A stretch of DNA of 41,484 nucleotides from a virus: positions 1-41,484 of IMG/VR virus record IMGVR_UViG_3300045996_001094. One strand, given 5' to 3'. Positions 18,167-25,444 of this stretch are shown here, in pieces. A model generated the notes under the pieces. That model saw nothing but the letters and a program-made list of their open reading frames with translations. It was not told the DNA's origin and searched no databases. A program made the position numbers and the translations under genes. Each line of letters opens with the position of its first letter. Positions within the stretch are counted from its first letter, which is position 1.

Positions 18167-18242
18167 AGCCGAGCAGACCGGCGAGGAAGGCAAGGGCAAC
18201 GATTGCCAGCGCCTTCCACAGTTTGAACTCGATGTAGTCCAT
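18120..18242 (-). CDS. antisense 40-residue membrane protein candidate
   Basis: On the minus strand an ATG at 18242 opens a 40-residue frame. It starts MDYIEFKLWK, has one clear transmembrane helix (about 11-28, ALAIVALAFLAGLLGFIG) and ends in a very basic tail (KRGKRRW). Most of it lies opposite the gap after 18166; its end overlaps the preceding gene's 3' end on the other strand. Small one-helix proteins like this are common in phages, but the ribosome site is weak and the strand is wrong for the late operon. Confidence 0.4.
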   Translation of the reverse strand: MDYIEFKLWKALAIVALAFLAGLLGFIGPKAGAKRGKRRW

Positions 18243-18259
18243 CCCGCCATCTTAGCCCG

Positions 18260-18287
18260 AACCCGCCGCCGTGCGGGTTTTTGCTTT
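18260..18287 (+). terminator. Rho-independent terminator before the lysis genes
   Basis: AACCCGC pairs perfectly with GCGGGTT around CGCCGT, followed by TTTGCTTT. It would stop rightward transcription between the ejection genes and the lysis cassette unless polymerase is antiterminated. Confidence 0.75.
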
Positions 18288-18343
18288 CGTAGTCCGCACA
18301 CGCGGCTTTTCATCCCTTGTCGCGACTGAGAGGACCGCGCCCC

Positions 18344-18700
18344 ATGACCACATCAGACGAAGCCGCAGCAGCTCTTAGAGCAAGCAAGGCGATCAACCAG
18401 CACCAGCAGCACCTGACCGAGGAATCGCGGGTGTTGCTCGCGGCGATCTTGAGGACAGAGATGCGTGATGCGGTGTCCAAGGGCATCGAGAACGTGATGA
18501 CCGATGAGCGGTTTTGGGAGCGGGTGTTTGCCGTGCTCCAGAAGCAGGCGACGGAGCGGACGGGGCGCTTTGTGTGGGCTGGCGTCACGCTTGTATTCAA
18601 GAAGGCAATGCTGATTGGACTGTTCGCCTTGATGGCGTACTCAATTGGCGGGTGGACGCTTTTGAAGGCCATTTGGGCCGGGATGACGAAAGGACCGTAA
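18344..18700 (+). CDS. one-helix membrane protein, lysis-region (holin-like)
   Basis: This 118-residue protein has a charged helical cytoplasmic region (1-70) and a hydrophobic stretch near the C-terminus (about 80-110, AGVTLVFKKAMLIGLFALMA). It sits directly before a holin candidate, so it may be a second holin, antiholin or membrane anchor. ATG 18344 has GAGAGGA about ten bases upstream; a TTG at 18317 in frame is less likely. Confidence 0.55.
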   Translation: MTTSDEAAAALRASKAINQHQQHLTEESRVLLAAILRTEMRDAVSKGIENVMTDERFWERVFAVLQKQATERTGRFVWAGVTLVFKKAMLIGLFALMAYSIGGWTLLKAIWAGMTKGP

Positions 18701-18701
18701 C

Positions 18702-18920
18702 GTGAAACTCGTTGACGACGCAAAGCGTGCCTGGCGCTGGTTCAGCGTGCAGGCGATGGCATGGGCCGTTGCGATTCAAGGCGCATGGGAGTTTGCCCCT
18801 GCCGAACTGAAAGCGGGTATGCCGCCCAAACTGGTTACGGTGGTGACGGTGACGCTGCTGGTGCTGGGGATTGCAGGGCGGCTGGTCAAGCAGGAGGAAA
18901 AGAGCCGTGATCCTGCTTGA
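18702..18920 (+). CDS. holin, DUF7940-like, two membrane helices
   Basis: This 72-residue protein starts at GTG 18702. It has a short basic N-terminus (VDDAKRAWRW) and two hydrophobic helices (about 16-32 and 44-61) separated by a short loop rich in Pro and Lys. The end is charged (RLVKQEEKSRD). The length, topology and sequence style match small class II-type phage holins. It overlaps the endolysin gene by 14 bases. The holin would time lysis by making holes in the inner membrane. Confidence 0.75.
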   Translation: MKLVDDAKRAWRWFSVQAMAWAVAIQGAWEFAPAELKAGMPPKLVTVVTVTLLVLGIAGRLVKQEEKSRDPA

Positions 18921-19410
18921 TTCGATCATCCACACGGCCATCAATCCGGCCTTCAAGCTGCTTCCGGCGAAGATGGACAGCGATGCAGCCCGGGTGATGA
19001 TGCTCGCCATCGGTCTACAGGAATCGCGTTTCCAGTACCGATTCCAGAAGGTGACGGGCAACCCCTATGCCAAGGGTCCGGCTCGCGGCTTCTGGCAGTT
19101 TGAGCGCGGAGGCGGTGTTGTCGGCGTCTGCTCGCACCGTCACACGCGGGAGCTTGCGGAAGCCGTCTGCAAGGCGCAGGGCGTGCCGTTCGATAGCTCG
19201 ATGATCCATGCCCGGCTGGAGTTTGACGATGTGCTGGCGGCTGCGTTTGCCCGCTTGCTGCTGTGGGCCGACTCCAAACCCTTGCCTGGTGTGGACGCGA
19301 GCCATGACGAGGCTTGGGACTGCTACACGCGCTCATGGCGACCGGGCAAGCCGCATCGCGGTACGTGGGACGCCTTCCATGAGCAGGCGCGGGCACAGGT
19401 GTTCGCCTGA
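18907..19410 (+). CDS. endolysin, lytic transglycosylase-like
   Basis: This 167-residue protein runs from GTG 18907. IGLQESRFQYRF contains the catalytic glutamate candidate E39 in the E-S context of SLT-type lytic transglycosylases. GPARGFWQFERGGG follows in the place of the family's G-x-x-G-x-x-Q motif. No signal peptide is present, so export depends on the holin. Its place between holin and spanin genes confirms the lysis role; the exact fold is less certain. Confidence 0.75.
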   Translation: MILLDSIIHTAINPAFKLLPAKMDSDAARVMMLAIGLQESRFQYRFQKVTGNPYAKGPARGFWQFERGGGVVGVCSHRHTRELAEAVCKAQGVPFDSSMIHARLEFDDVLAAAFARLLLWADSKPLPGVDASHDEAWDCYTRSWRPGKPHRGTWDAFHEQARAQVFA

Positions 19411-19856
19411 TGTTTCTCTTTACGCAATGGCGCTTCTGGCTTGCCATAGGGATGCTCGCGCTCGTCCCGATCCTCTACATGAAAGGTCGCAGCGATGGAA
19501 AACGAGTCGTTCATCTGGAATGGCAAGCCGCGACAGCCGCTGCAAATTCCGAGGCAAGGCGTCTGGAGCAGGCTAGGCAGCGTCGTGCGGACGAAGCTGG
19601 AGCCCTTGCCTCAACCCGTGAAGCTGGGATTCGCATTGCTGGTAGTCGTGTTGCTGGCGAGCGTGACGGGCTGCGCGACGATCTCCACGCCGCCAGACGT
19701 AGGGGCTCGGAATCCCTCGATGCCTGCCGTCTCCACGCCGCAACCCTCGACGCCGTATTTGGACAGTGTGCTCAGCGACTTGAAGAAGTGGCGCGAGATG
19801 CTGCGGGGCACGCCAGCGACTCCCTGAAGTTGCAACAGTCCTGGCCTACCCAATAA
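19410..19856 (+). CDS. Rz: inner-membrane spanin (Rz-like)
   Basis: This 148-residue protein has an N-terminal membrane anchor (about 8-24, FWLAIGMLALVPILYMKG). The rest is a long charged, coiled-coil periplasmic part (about 35-140). With its partner it would fuse inner and outer membranes at the last step of lysis. The gene starts in the stop of the endolysin gene (TGATG). The outer-membrane partner is encoded entirely inside it in another frame. Confidence 0.8.
   Translation: MFLFTQWRFWLAIGMLALVPILYMKGRSDGKRVVHLEWQAATAAANSEARRLEQARQRRADEAGALASTREAGIRIAGSRVAGERDGLRDDLHAARRRGSESLDACRLHAATLDAVFGQCAQRLEEVARDAAGHASDSLKLQQSWPTQ
19495..19827 (+). CDS. Rz1: outer-membrane spanin lipoprotein (Rz1-like), nested in Rz
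   Basis: This frame lies fully inside the Rz gene. It has the hydrophobic stretch GFALLVVVLLASVTGC with a lipobox ending at Cys60, then a Pro-rich mature part. From ATG 19495 (AAAGG about eight bases upstream) the signal is preceded by an unusually long ~42-residue tail. GTG 19585 or GTG 19618 would give a more ordinary lipoprotein signal. The nested arrangement is typical of Rz/Rz1 pairs, so the product call is firm while the start is not. Confidence 0.75.
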   Translation: MENESFIWNGKPRQPLQIPRQGVWSRLGSVVRTKLEPLPQPVKLGFALLVVVLLASVTGCATISTPPDVGARNPSMPAVSTPQPSTPYLDSVLSDLKKWREMLRGTPATP

Positions 19857-19909
19857 GGGCGCTGGGCTACCCGTTCTAGGTTTCTTCCCAAACCCCGAGG
19901 AGGGGAATC

Positions 19910-20203
19910 ATGCGCGTCCCGTTTATTGCCGCCCTGGTCGCGGCTAGCTTCGCTGCGTCTGCTCAAGTCGCTGTCTACCAGGACGCCAACGTGCAGGTAC
20001 GGCTAGAGCCTGATTTTTGCCGGGTGGCGTCACTTGCCTTGGCCCTGAAGCCGCATGACAGCCATCAGGCAACGGTCATGTTTGCGGGTCGGGAGATTCC
20101 CGCCTGCTACGCGGTGGTCGGAGATAACGTGGTGGTGATGGACGCAGAAGGGGATTCCGGCTTCATCCCTGCGGCTGCGTTCAAGGTCGTCCCGAGCATT
20201 TGA
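19910..20203 (+). CDS. small secreted protein
   Basis: This 97-residue protein has a clean signal peptide (MRVPFIAALVAASFAASAQ, cleavage after ASA or AQ). The mature domain has two cysteines (DFCRVAS and IPACYAV) that could form a disulfide in the periplasm. GAGGAGGGG lies before the ATG. It is late-expressed after the lysis genes. The family is not recognised; envelope modification or exclusion of other phages are possibilities only. Confidence 0.65.
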   Translation: MRVPFIAALVAASFAASAQVAVYQDANVQVRLEPDFCRVASLALALKPHDSHQATVMFAGREIPACYAVVGDNVVVMDAEGDSGFIPAAAFKVVPSI

Positions 20204-20469
20204 TGCGGATCCCCAAGTCATTCGCCCTCGCTGGCACGCGCTGGACGGTGGAGGAAACCGCCGCTATCTCCGAGATGGGCCACTGCTGCAACGAGACGGC
20301 AACCATCCGGCTACGCAAAGACCTGTCCGCACAGGTGAAGGCTGCGACGTTCTGCCATGAGCTTGTCCACGCGATCTTCTACACACGCGGCAAGGATGAA
20401 CACTCGGAAGAGGAAGTAGACGCGATGGGCAATCTGCTGCACCAGTTTTTGACGCAGTTCGGACGATGA
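20203..20469 (+). CDS. HExxH protein, SprT/ImmA-like motif
   Basis: This 88-residue protein has HELVH (His52, Glu53, His56), followed by HSEEEVDAMG, where a Glu or Asp could be the third ligand. Two cysteines precede it (GHCC). It starts in a TGATG overlap and its end overlaps the next gene. Such small late phage HExxH proteins are widespread and uncharacterised; peptidase activity is inferred from the motif alone. Confidence 0.65.
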   Translation: MRIPKSFALAGTRWTVEETAAISEMGHCCNETATIRLRKDLSAQVKAATFCHELVHAIFYTRGKDEHSEEEVDAMGNLLHQFLTQFGR

Positions 20470-21293
20470 AAATCCTCGTTCTGCCTGACGTACAAGCCAA
20501 GCCCGGCGTCGATTTCTCCTACCTGCGGCGCATCGGCTGCTACCTGGTGGAAAAGAAGCCGGATGTCGTCGTCTGCGGCGGAGACTGGGCCGACATGCCC
20601 TCGCTAAGCTCTTTCGATAAAGGGAAGCGCGCCTTTGAAGGCAGGCGATACAAACGCGACGTTGAGGCAGCTCAATTCGCGATGCAGGCGTTTCTCGGCC
20701 CTCTCAATGAGTACAACGAGATGCGCCGCAAGAACAAAAAAGGCGAGTACAAGCCGCGAATGGTTCTTTGCTACGGGAATCATGAAGCCCGCATCCTGAG
20801 GGCGACCAACGACGACGCGATGCTTGAGGGGATGTTGTCGCTGAAAGACCTTGCTTACGAGGAGTACGGCTGGGAGACGGTGCCATTCCTAGAGGTGGTC
20901 ATCATTGAAGGCGTGGCCTTCTCGCACTACTTTACTTCCGGCGTCATGGGCCGTCCGGTCACTTCAGCACAAGCCTTGCTAACCAAGAAGCACCAATCCT
21001 GCATCGCGTTCCATCAACAAGGGCTCCAGATAGCCACTGGATACAAGGCGGACGGGACGCTGCTAACTGCGGTCATCGCAGGCTCCGCATACGAGCACTC
21101 CGAGGACTACCTTGGGCCTCAGGGCAACAACCATTGGCGCGGCTTCTTGATGCTGCACGCGGTGAAGGATGGCAGCTTTGATTTGATGCCCGTTTCACTG
21201 GACTATGTGAACCGGAAGTACCCCCACATCCGCTACCAAACGCCCGCATATTCAATGCCGACTGAGGCCGAAATGCAGGCGGGACGGATGTAA
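20466..21293 (+). CDS. metallophosphoesterase
   Basis: This 275-residue calcineurin-like phosphoesterase has D8 in LPDVQ (a D-x-Q rather than the usual D-x-H), GGDWAD (38-43), and YGNHEA (GNHE at 104-107). Further histidines lie near 202-245 (AFHQQG, YEHSED). It overlaps the previous gene by four bases. Related phage enzymes are often annotated as DNA repair or 2',3'-cyclic phosphodiesterase-like proteins; the substrate here cannot be read from sequence. Confidence 0.8.
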   Translation: MKILVLPDVQAKPGVDFSYLRRIGCYLVEKKPDVVVCGGDWADMPSLSSFDKGKRAFEGRRYKRDVEAAQFAMQAFLGPLNEYNEMRRKNKKGEYKPRMVLCYGNHEARILRATNDDAMLEGMLSLKDLAYEEYGWETVPFLEVVIIEGVAFSHYFTSGVMGRPVTSAQALLTKKHQSCIAFHQQGLQIATGYKADGTLLTAVIAGSAYEHSEDYLGPQGNNHWRGFLMLHAVKDGSFDLMPVSLDYVNRKYPHIRYQTPAYSMPTEAEMQAGRM

Positions 21294-21369
21294 AATGCAA
21301 GCGGCCCGCAAGGTGCGTCAACACCGAGCGAGCCTAACCAATCACCAAACCTCCTTGAAAGGTTCAGCA

Positions 21370-21966
21370 GTGGCTACGAAGCATTTTATCAAGCCTGGCG
21401 ACCGCTTCGGTTCGCTAACCATTCTCCATGTTGGATTCGGCGCGAATTCCAAAGTTGCGGTGCGCTGCGACTGTGGGACTGAGTTCTCGCCGTTGCGCGG
21501 CAACTTGGTCTGCGGGCGCACAAAGTCCTGTGGGTGCAAGCAGTACGGGCACGCGAAGCGACACGGCCGAACTGACCAGCGAATTCACAACATTTGGCTC
21601 AATATGCGGCAACGCTGCGAGCAGCCGTCCAACCCTTCTTACCCTCAGTACGGGGGGCGAGGCATCAAGGTTTGCAGTCGCTGGTCTGTCTTTGAGAATT
21701 TCCTAGCTGACATGGGCGACCCGCCTGACGGCATGACTTTGGACCGCATAGATAACGATGGCTCGTATTGCCCAGAGAATTGCCGATGGGCGACAGCATC
21801 GCAGCAAGTTCGGAATCGGCGGGTGAGCTGCAAATGGATTTTTCAGGATCGAACCTTCGACACCCAAAAGGAGGCGGCAGCGTGGCTAGGCGTCTGCCAG
21901 TCGCGCATAAGTCAAATGGTTAACCAGCCGGGAACCCTCTGGAGGAAAGAGATGGTCTACAAGTGA
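21370..21966 (+). CDS. HNH-type homing-endonuclease-like protein
   Basis: This 198-residue protein runs from GTG 21370, which has GAAAGG upstream. The N-terminal domain (1-60) has paired cysteines (RCDCGTE and KSCGCK) like a zinc ribbon. The central nuclease-like block has [34 protein letters not shown] and [20 protein letters not shown]-terminal helix-turn-helix-like tail follows. It is shared in style with the gene at 27097. An ATG at 21295 would extend it by 25 residues. It is a free-standing gene, not inside an intron as far as I can see. Confidence 0.7.
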   Translation: MATKHFIKPGDRFGSLTILHVGFGANSKVAVRCDCGTEFSPLRGNLVCGRTKSCGCKQYGHAKRHGRTDQRIHNIWLNMRQRCEQPSNPSYPQYGGRGIKVCSRWSVFENFLADMGDPPDGMTLDRIDNDGSYCPENCRWATASQQVRNRRVSCKWIFQDRTFDTQKEAAAWLGVCQSRISQMVNQPGTLWRKEMVYK

Positions 21967-22106
21967 GTCACACTCTTATCGCGGCCGTGGGCGTTGCGTA
22001 TATCTGGATTGCCGTCGATCAGTACATGAAGGGCGGTAGCGGGGTTGCGCTCATGTTCGCCGGGTATGCCGTGGCACAAGCTGGCGTCTGGATGCAGGCC
22101 CGCTAA
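21963..22106 (+). CDS. 47-residue membrane protein at end of late operon
   Basis: GTG 21963 overlaps the previous stop (GTGA). The 47-residue product has two short hydrophobic stretches (about 3-17 [14 protein letters not shown] and 26-42 [15 protein letters not shown]) linked by a Lys/Gly turn. It is the last rightward gene before the convergent leftward operon. The function is unknown. Confidence 0.6.
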   Translation: MSHTLIAAVGVAYIWIAVDQYMKGGSGVALMFAGYAVAQAGVWMQAR

Positions 22107-22133
22107 AGAAAAGGGCTCACTTGCGCGAGCCCC
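22103..22133 (-). terminator. terminator of the leftward operon
   Basis: GGGCTC and GAGCCC pair around eight bases. On the minus strand the stem is followed by TTTTCTTTA, so it stops leftward transcription after the 22167 gene. On the plus strand there is no T tail. Confidence 0.7.
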
Positions 22134-22166
22134 AAATCAGCCCTTGGGAGGATAGGGCCGGGGGTA

Positions 22167-22394
22167 TTATTTCAGAAAGTCTACGATCTTGCGGTTCCGT
22201 TCAAGCAGGGCCATGTGCTCGGCTATCCGGGACTGGAGATCACGCAAGCCAAACTCCGCAGCCTGATAGGTGGGAAACCCCTCCGGCCAAGGCTTGCCGT
22301 TTATGAGCACCACATATCCATTGCCGCCATCCTCTATGCGGTAGCTGAAGTGCCGTTGCTCGGCGGTCACGTTTGGGTTGTCTTGCCAGCTCAT
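22167..22394 (-). CDS. unknown 75-residue protein
   Basis: It starts at ATG 22394, with AGGAGG just upstream, as the last gene of the leftward operon. A short beta hairpin (GNGYVVLINGKPW) precedes a charged helix (about 45-75). It overlaps the preceding gene by four bases. The family is not recognised. Confidence 0.6.
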   Translation of the reverse strand: MSWQDNPNVTAEQRHFSYRIEDGGNGYVVLINGKPWPEGFPTYQAAEFGLRDLQSRIAEHMALLERNRKIVDFLK

Positions 22395-22660
22395 TTCCCC
22401 TCCTGTTGGTTGCCTTTGCGGATGGCGGCGGCAAGTCTGCGGCACAGTCGCTCCACCTGCGGAACGCCTGCGGGTACATCGCTCAAGCCGTGCAACATTG
22501 GATCGAGCCAGTTGGTCGGGACGAGGCTAGCCGCTCGCTCCCTTTCTGCTGCTGCCACTCTCTCCCCCCAATCAATCCAAAGAATCCTCTCCTCGGGGGT
22601 GAGGGGGAGGATGGGGAAGGGGGGGAGGTTCATGGATGGGCCTTTCGGATGGCTTGTCAT
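22391..22660 (-). CDS. unknown 89-residue protein after integrase
   Basis: The ATG at 22660 overlaps the integrase stop (ATGA). The product has a Pro-rich start, then two charged helices (GERVAAAERERAASLVP and VERLCRRLAAAIRKG). ATG 22633 is a possible alternative start. No family is recognised; coexpression with the integrase is implied by coupling. Confidence 0.55.
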   Translation of the reverse strand: MTSHPKGPSMNLPPFPILPLTPEERILWIDWGERVAAAERERAASLVPTNWLDPMLHGLSDVPAGVPQVERLCRRLAAAIRKGNQQEGK

Positions 22661-23625
22661 AGGCGAGATGCGATCTGCTCGTTCGTCTCGCGGTAGTACG
22701 CATCAACCAGGGTGTTGATGTCCCGGTGGCGGCTGATGCGCTTCAACTGCTCGACAGGCATGAGCCGCGCCATGTGGGTCAGCGCAGTCCCGCGTGAGTC
22801 ATGGAACGTGGGGCCGTCCACCTTCGGCTTACGCACCCCGCAGGCCAGCGAGGCTTTGTGGAACAGGACGGATGCCTCATTGGGCTCGATCTGCCACGGC
22901 ACAGCCCCATAACGGTCCATCACCCGGCGTCCCTGTGAGGTGGTGGGTATCTCTACCCGCTCGCCCTTCTCGGTCGTCTTGGAATCGTCAATGACGATGA
23001 TGTTGCCGACCCGCTTGGCGATCAGAACCTCCTTCAAGCGCATCCCCGTATGCAGGGCGATGTGGAAGGCAATCCCGCATTGCTGGGTCTTGATGCCGTG
23101 GGATGCCTGGCAGTAGCGCAGGACGGCGCGAATCTGCCGCCAGTTCCAAAGGACGGTCCGGGGAGCTGCCTCCTTGGGCATCTTTACCGTCTCCATTGGG
23201 TTGGTCTGCATGTACTCCCAATCAATCCGCGCCTTGCGGAATAGGGCAGACAGCAGGTTGGCTTCCCGGTTCACAGTGGACCCGGAAACCGTCTCTAGGC
23301 GCTTATCCCGCCACTGTGCAACGTGCTTGCGGGTGATGCCGAGGATGGGCGTTTTCTCGCCAAAATGAGCCTTGAAGTAGCCCATGCGCCGAGTCTCCCA
23401 GGCGACCGCATCCTTCTTTTTGGGGCTCTCATCACGCAAATAGCGGTCCGCAACCTGGCCGAACGTCACGCCTCGGCCCGTCTTCTCGGCGGCGATCTCC
23501 TCCTCGCGCTGGTAGCCCCACTTGCGAGCCTCCGCCTTGGTGGCGAAGACCTTGGACTCCCTGACCCCCAGCTTCTGCACCTCGCAGCGGAACTGGCCCT
23601 TCCCATAGGGGCGAACAAACGGCAT
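22657..23625 (-). CDS. int: tyrosine-recombinase integrase
   Basis: This 322-residue integrase has a short N-terminal arm-binding-type domain (1-50) and a core-binding domain (about 53-145). The catalytic domain has R196 (HTGMR), H275-x-x-R278 (FHDSR), H300 (SRHRD) and Tyr310 or Tyr311 (DAYYRE). ATG 23625 is chosen because upstream codons run into a spacer with a tRNA-like attP candidate. Together with the repressor it shows that the phage is temperate. It would recombine the phage attP with a host tRNA gene. Confidence 0.9.
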   Translation of the reverse strand: MPFVRPYGKGQFRCEVQKLGVRESKVFATKAEARKWGYQREEEIAAEKTGRGVTFGQVADRYLRDESPKKKDAVAWETRRMGYFKAHFGEKTPILGITRKHVAQWRDKRLETVSGSTVNREANLLSALFRKARIDWEYMQTNPMETVKMPKEAAPRTVLWNWRQIRAVLRYCQASHGIKTQQCGIAFHIALHTGMRLKEVLIAKRVGNIIVIDDSKTTEKGERVEIPTTSQGRRVMDRYGAVPWQIEPNEASVLFHKASLACGVRKPKVDGPTFHDSRGTALTHMARLMPVEQLKRISRHRDINTLVDAYYRETNEQIASRL

Positions 23626-23741
23626 GGCAAACCTCACGCATTGATGCGTCAGATTTTGCGTGAACTGGCGGGAATTGCTGAGCGACTGTTGCCGACTTCC
23701 CCCTAGGAAAACGAGGGATTGACAAGCATCGCGCACTACCT

Positions 23742-23759
23742 TGGTGCCGGAGAGAGGAA
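23742..23759 (-). other. attP core candidate resembling a tRNA 3' end
   Basis: Read on the minus strand, the 18 bases are TTCCTCTCTCCGGCACCA. CCTCT fits the 3' half of a T-stem, CTCCGGC fits an acceptor-stem 3' strand, followed by A-CCA. The 5' parts of a tRNA are absent. It lies in the spacer just upstream of the integrase start, where attP sites usually lie. This is inference from tRNA structure; the host tRNA has not been identified. Confidence 0.55.
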
Positions 23760-23765
23760 CCATAC

Positions 23766-24026
23766 TTAGCAGGGATCTTCGCCCGCATTTGCGGGAGTTT
23801 TGCGGGAGCGCCATTCCTCGCAAGTCTTCAGGGATCGTATGTCACGCGCAATCCACGGGTCAGCTTGATACCGCTCGGCAATCGCCGCAGCGGCTTCCAG
23901 TGCGTCGTCGCGCCATGCGGCGGCCCACCTTCTAGGAACATCGCTTGCTCGCTCGCGCTCGTAGGCAACATCTGCGCAACCAAGCGCGGAGCATAGGTCG
24001 GGTGTGCTGCATTTCTCACAGGTCAT
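23766..24026 (-). CDS. unknown protein with Cys-rich N-terminus
   Basis: This 86-residue protein begins MTCEKCSTPDLCSALGC, a cluster of four cysteines that could bind zinc. A charged helical remainder follows. ATG 24026 overlaps the methylase stop (ATGA). Its 3' end stops just before the attP candidate. The family is not recognised. Confidence 0.55.
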   Translation of the reverse strand: MTCEKCSTPDLCSALGCADVAYERERASDVPRRWAAAWRDDALEAAAAIAERYQADPWIARDIRSLKTCEEWRSRKTPANAGEDPC

Positions 24027-24475
24027 ACGCTAGGCTCCCATGCGATAAGCTGAAATTCGCGGGGACGGAAGATGACCACTGCCGAAGGGAATGGAGCCGA
24101 GTTCACCGCGTCACCGAACTTCAGCCGCCCCTTGAGTAGCCGCACTTCGCCCTTCATGGCGTAGCGGTGCCACCATTCGGTGTCTGTGCGGGAAGGCACC
24201 AGGCAGACCACCGTAGCGCCATCCTGGGCCGCCCCATAGGCTTTGCGCATCCAGTTCTCACACTCGCTGTAGGGCGGGTTCATAAACACCGTCTCGGTGC
24301 CCCAATCCTTCAGCAGGCCGGAGTCAAGGTGGCTATAGAACTTGGCGCACTTGGCGTTGGTGCCGTCGCTGCACGGGTCCAGCGTGAAGCCAAATTCCTT
24401 GTCCAGCGCGTCGAACAGCCATTGGGGCGTCCCCCATACGTCCGTCTGCTGCGAAAACATCAGCTCCGTATTCAT
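24023..24475 (-). CDS. phage DNA N6-adenine methyltransferase (Dam-type)
   Basis: This 150-residue protein matches the short phage DNA N-6-adenine-methyltransferase family (PF05869 type). It has WGTPQWLFDALDKEFGF near the start, LDPCSD (32-37), the catalytic NPPY at 66-69 and VPSRTDTEWWH after it. It probably protects phage DNA from host restriction. It lies 50 bases downstream of an operator-like motif, suggesting control by the phage repressor. Confidence 0.85.
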   Translation of the reverse strand: MNTELMFSQQTDVWGTPQWLFDALDKEFGFTLDPCSDGTNAKCAKFYSHLDSGLLKDWGTETVFMNPPYSECENWMRKAYGAAQDGATVVCLVPSRTDTEWWHRYAMKGEVRLLKGRLKFGDAVNSAPFPSAVVIFRPREFQLIAWEPSV

Positions 24476-24527
24476 CAGCTATTGTCCCAACTCTCGCGCG
24501 CAAATACCACCATAGACCGATCAGCGG

Positions 24528-24540
24528 TTAACCGTTCGTC
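24528..24540. promoter_or_regulatory. operator-like site upstream of the methylase
   Basis: TTAACCGTTCGTC (reverse GACGAACGGTTAA) matches the sites at 30405, 30428 and the cI/cro region. It suggests binding by the phage repressor or Cro and a separate leftward promoter for the methylase-integrase block. I cannot define a convincing -10 here. Confidence 0.5.
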
Positions 24541-25010
24541 CGAAACTTCTAGGGCGTTTCCCGAGCACTGGATAAAATTGCAGGTAGTCAACGTGTGTCG
24601 GCACTGAGACAATCGCGCGCGAGGCCCAAACCTCATGCGCCTTCCCAGCCCCTTAGACGGGCAAAGTGCCGACACACCGGGAGCGCGCAGCAGTTTTGGC
24701 GCTTCACCCTCAGGGCGGGCATTGACGTAGCTAACGGGCCTACATGGGCCGCACCCAGGAAACATCGTTGACCGCGCAGGTCGCCCGTGTTGACCCCGCA
24801 CGTGCCTAGTAGGAAACGAACGGCGATATACAGAGGCCCCGCAAGGGGAACGAACCCGCCCGATCTTTCGGGTGCTAGTGGCAAGTAGCCACGGTGAGGC
24901 GGACTGACCTCCGATAGCTCCTGAGCGGGGCAAGGTGCTCTGGTAAAGGCTTGTTGAGCTGGCAACCTTATCCAACCGGGTGAGGTGAGGTTCTACGGGG
25001 TAGGGGTAGT
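24541..25010 (-). ncRNA. structured non-coding stretch, unknown
   Basis: There is no credible gene in about 470 bases; the open frames have the S/R/P-rich look of shadows. A perfect 13-base inverted repeat (24593-24605 with 24665-24677) encloses a hairpin (GAGG/CCTC with flanking GCGC). Three close hairpins follow at 24837-24848 (CCCC, GCAA, GGGG), 24859-24872 (CCCGA, TCTT, TCGGG) and 24878-24892 (GTGGC, AAGTA, GCCAC). It could be a regulatory RNA, an integrase-related arm region or leader of the methylase transcript. The strand is assumed from the flanking genes. Confidence 0.4.
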
Positions 25011-25214
25011 TCACTCTGAATTTCCCTGAATGAACCGCACCACATCCCTACGCAGCCACCGCTGAAACTTACGGGTAGAGCCAGGAGCAGGAGAGGGGAA
25101 GCCTTCCTGCTTCACAAGAACGTCCCTTGCGTAGTCGCGGGGTACTTTCCACAGAGCAGCGATGTCCTCGACAGACATCATTTCTGCTCGCCAAATATCG
25201 CTAAGGTCACTCAC
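25011..25214 (-). CDS. HTH protein, excisionase/AlpA-like
   Basis: This protein of 67 residues runs from GTG 25214. SVEDIAALWKVPRDYARDVL is a winged-helix/HTH recognition pattern and SPAPGSTRKFQRWLRRDVV a wing followed by a basic helix, typical of phage excisionases and AlpA-like regulators. The start is uncertain: ATG 25181 and ATG 25280 are in frame. In an operon that also holds the integrase, an excisionase role is reasonable but unproven. Confidence 0.6.
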   Translation of the reverse strand: MSDLSDIWRAEMMSVEDIAALWKVPRDYARDVLVKQEGFPSPAPGSTRKFQRWLRRDVVRFIQGNSE

Positions 25215-25218
25215 TCCT

Positions 25219-25440
25219 CTACCCCTGAGAGTCGGAATCCGCGCCAAAGCTGCGCTCTCCGATGTACTGATAGGCGTCACCCAAAGCGTCCTGAGCCGCG
25301 CGGATGAACCGGATCAGATCGGGGTGACACTGGACGTACGGGTGGCTCTCCAGCTCCGCGTCGATCAGGTTGCGGACAAGGTGCACCACATGCAGCGCTT
25401 CGTGGCGGTGGTAGTCGTCGGGCGTCAGGTTTTCGGCCAT
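25219..25440 (-). CDS. unknown 73-residue protein
   Basis: ATG 25440 begins MAENLTPDDYHRHEALHVVH, a histidine-rich helical protein containing NLIDAELESHPYVQ. It starts four bases after the HNH gene's stop. Its His/Glu content could bind metal, but no HExxH or HNH pattern is present. The family is not recognised. Confidence 0.6.
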   Translation of the reverse strand: MAENLTPDDYHRHEALHVVHLVRNLIDAELESHPYVQCHPDLIRFIRAAQDALGDAYQYIGERSFGADSDSQG

Positions 25441-25444
25441 TGGT

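Noticed and set aside
24541-25010. Retron or diversity-generating element
   Set aside because: The inverted repeats suggested a retron RNA, but no reverse transcriptase is encoded anywhere in the window.
24475-25014. Minus-strand open frame of 179 codons
   Set aside because: Composition is rich in Ser, Arg and Pro with no domain pattern, and the stretch is full of inverted repeats. I treat it as non-coding.
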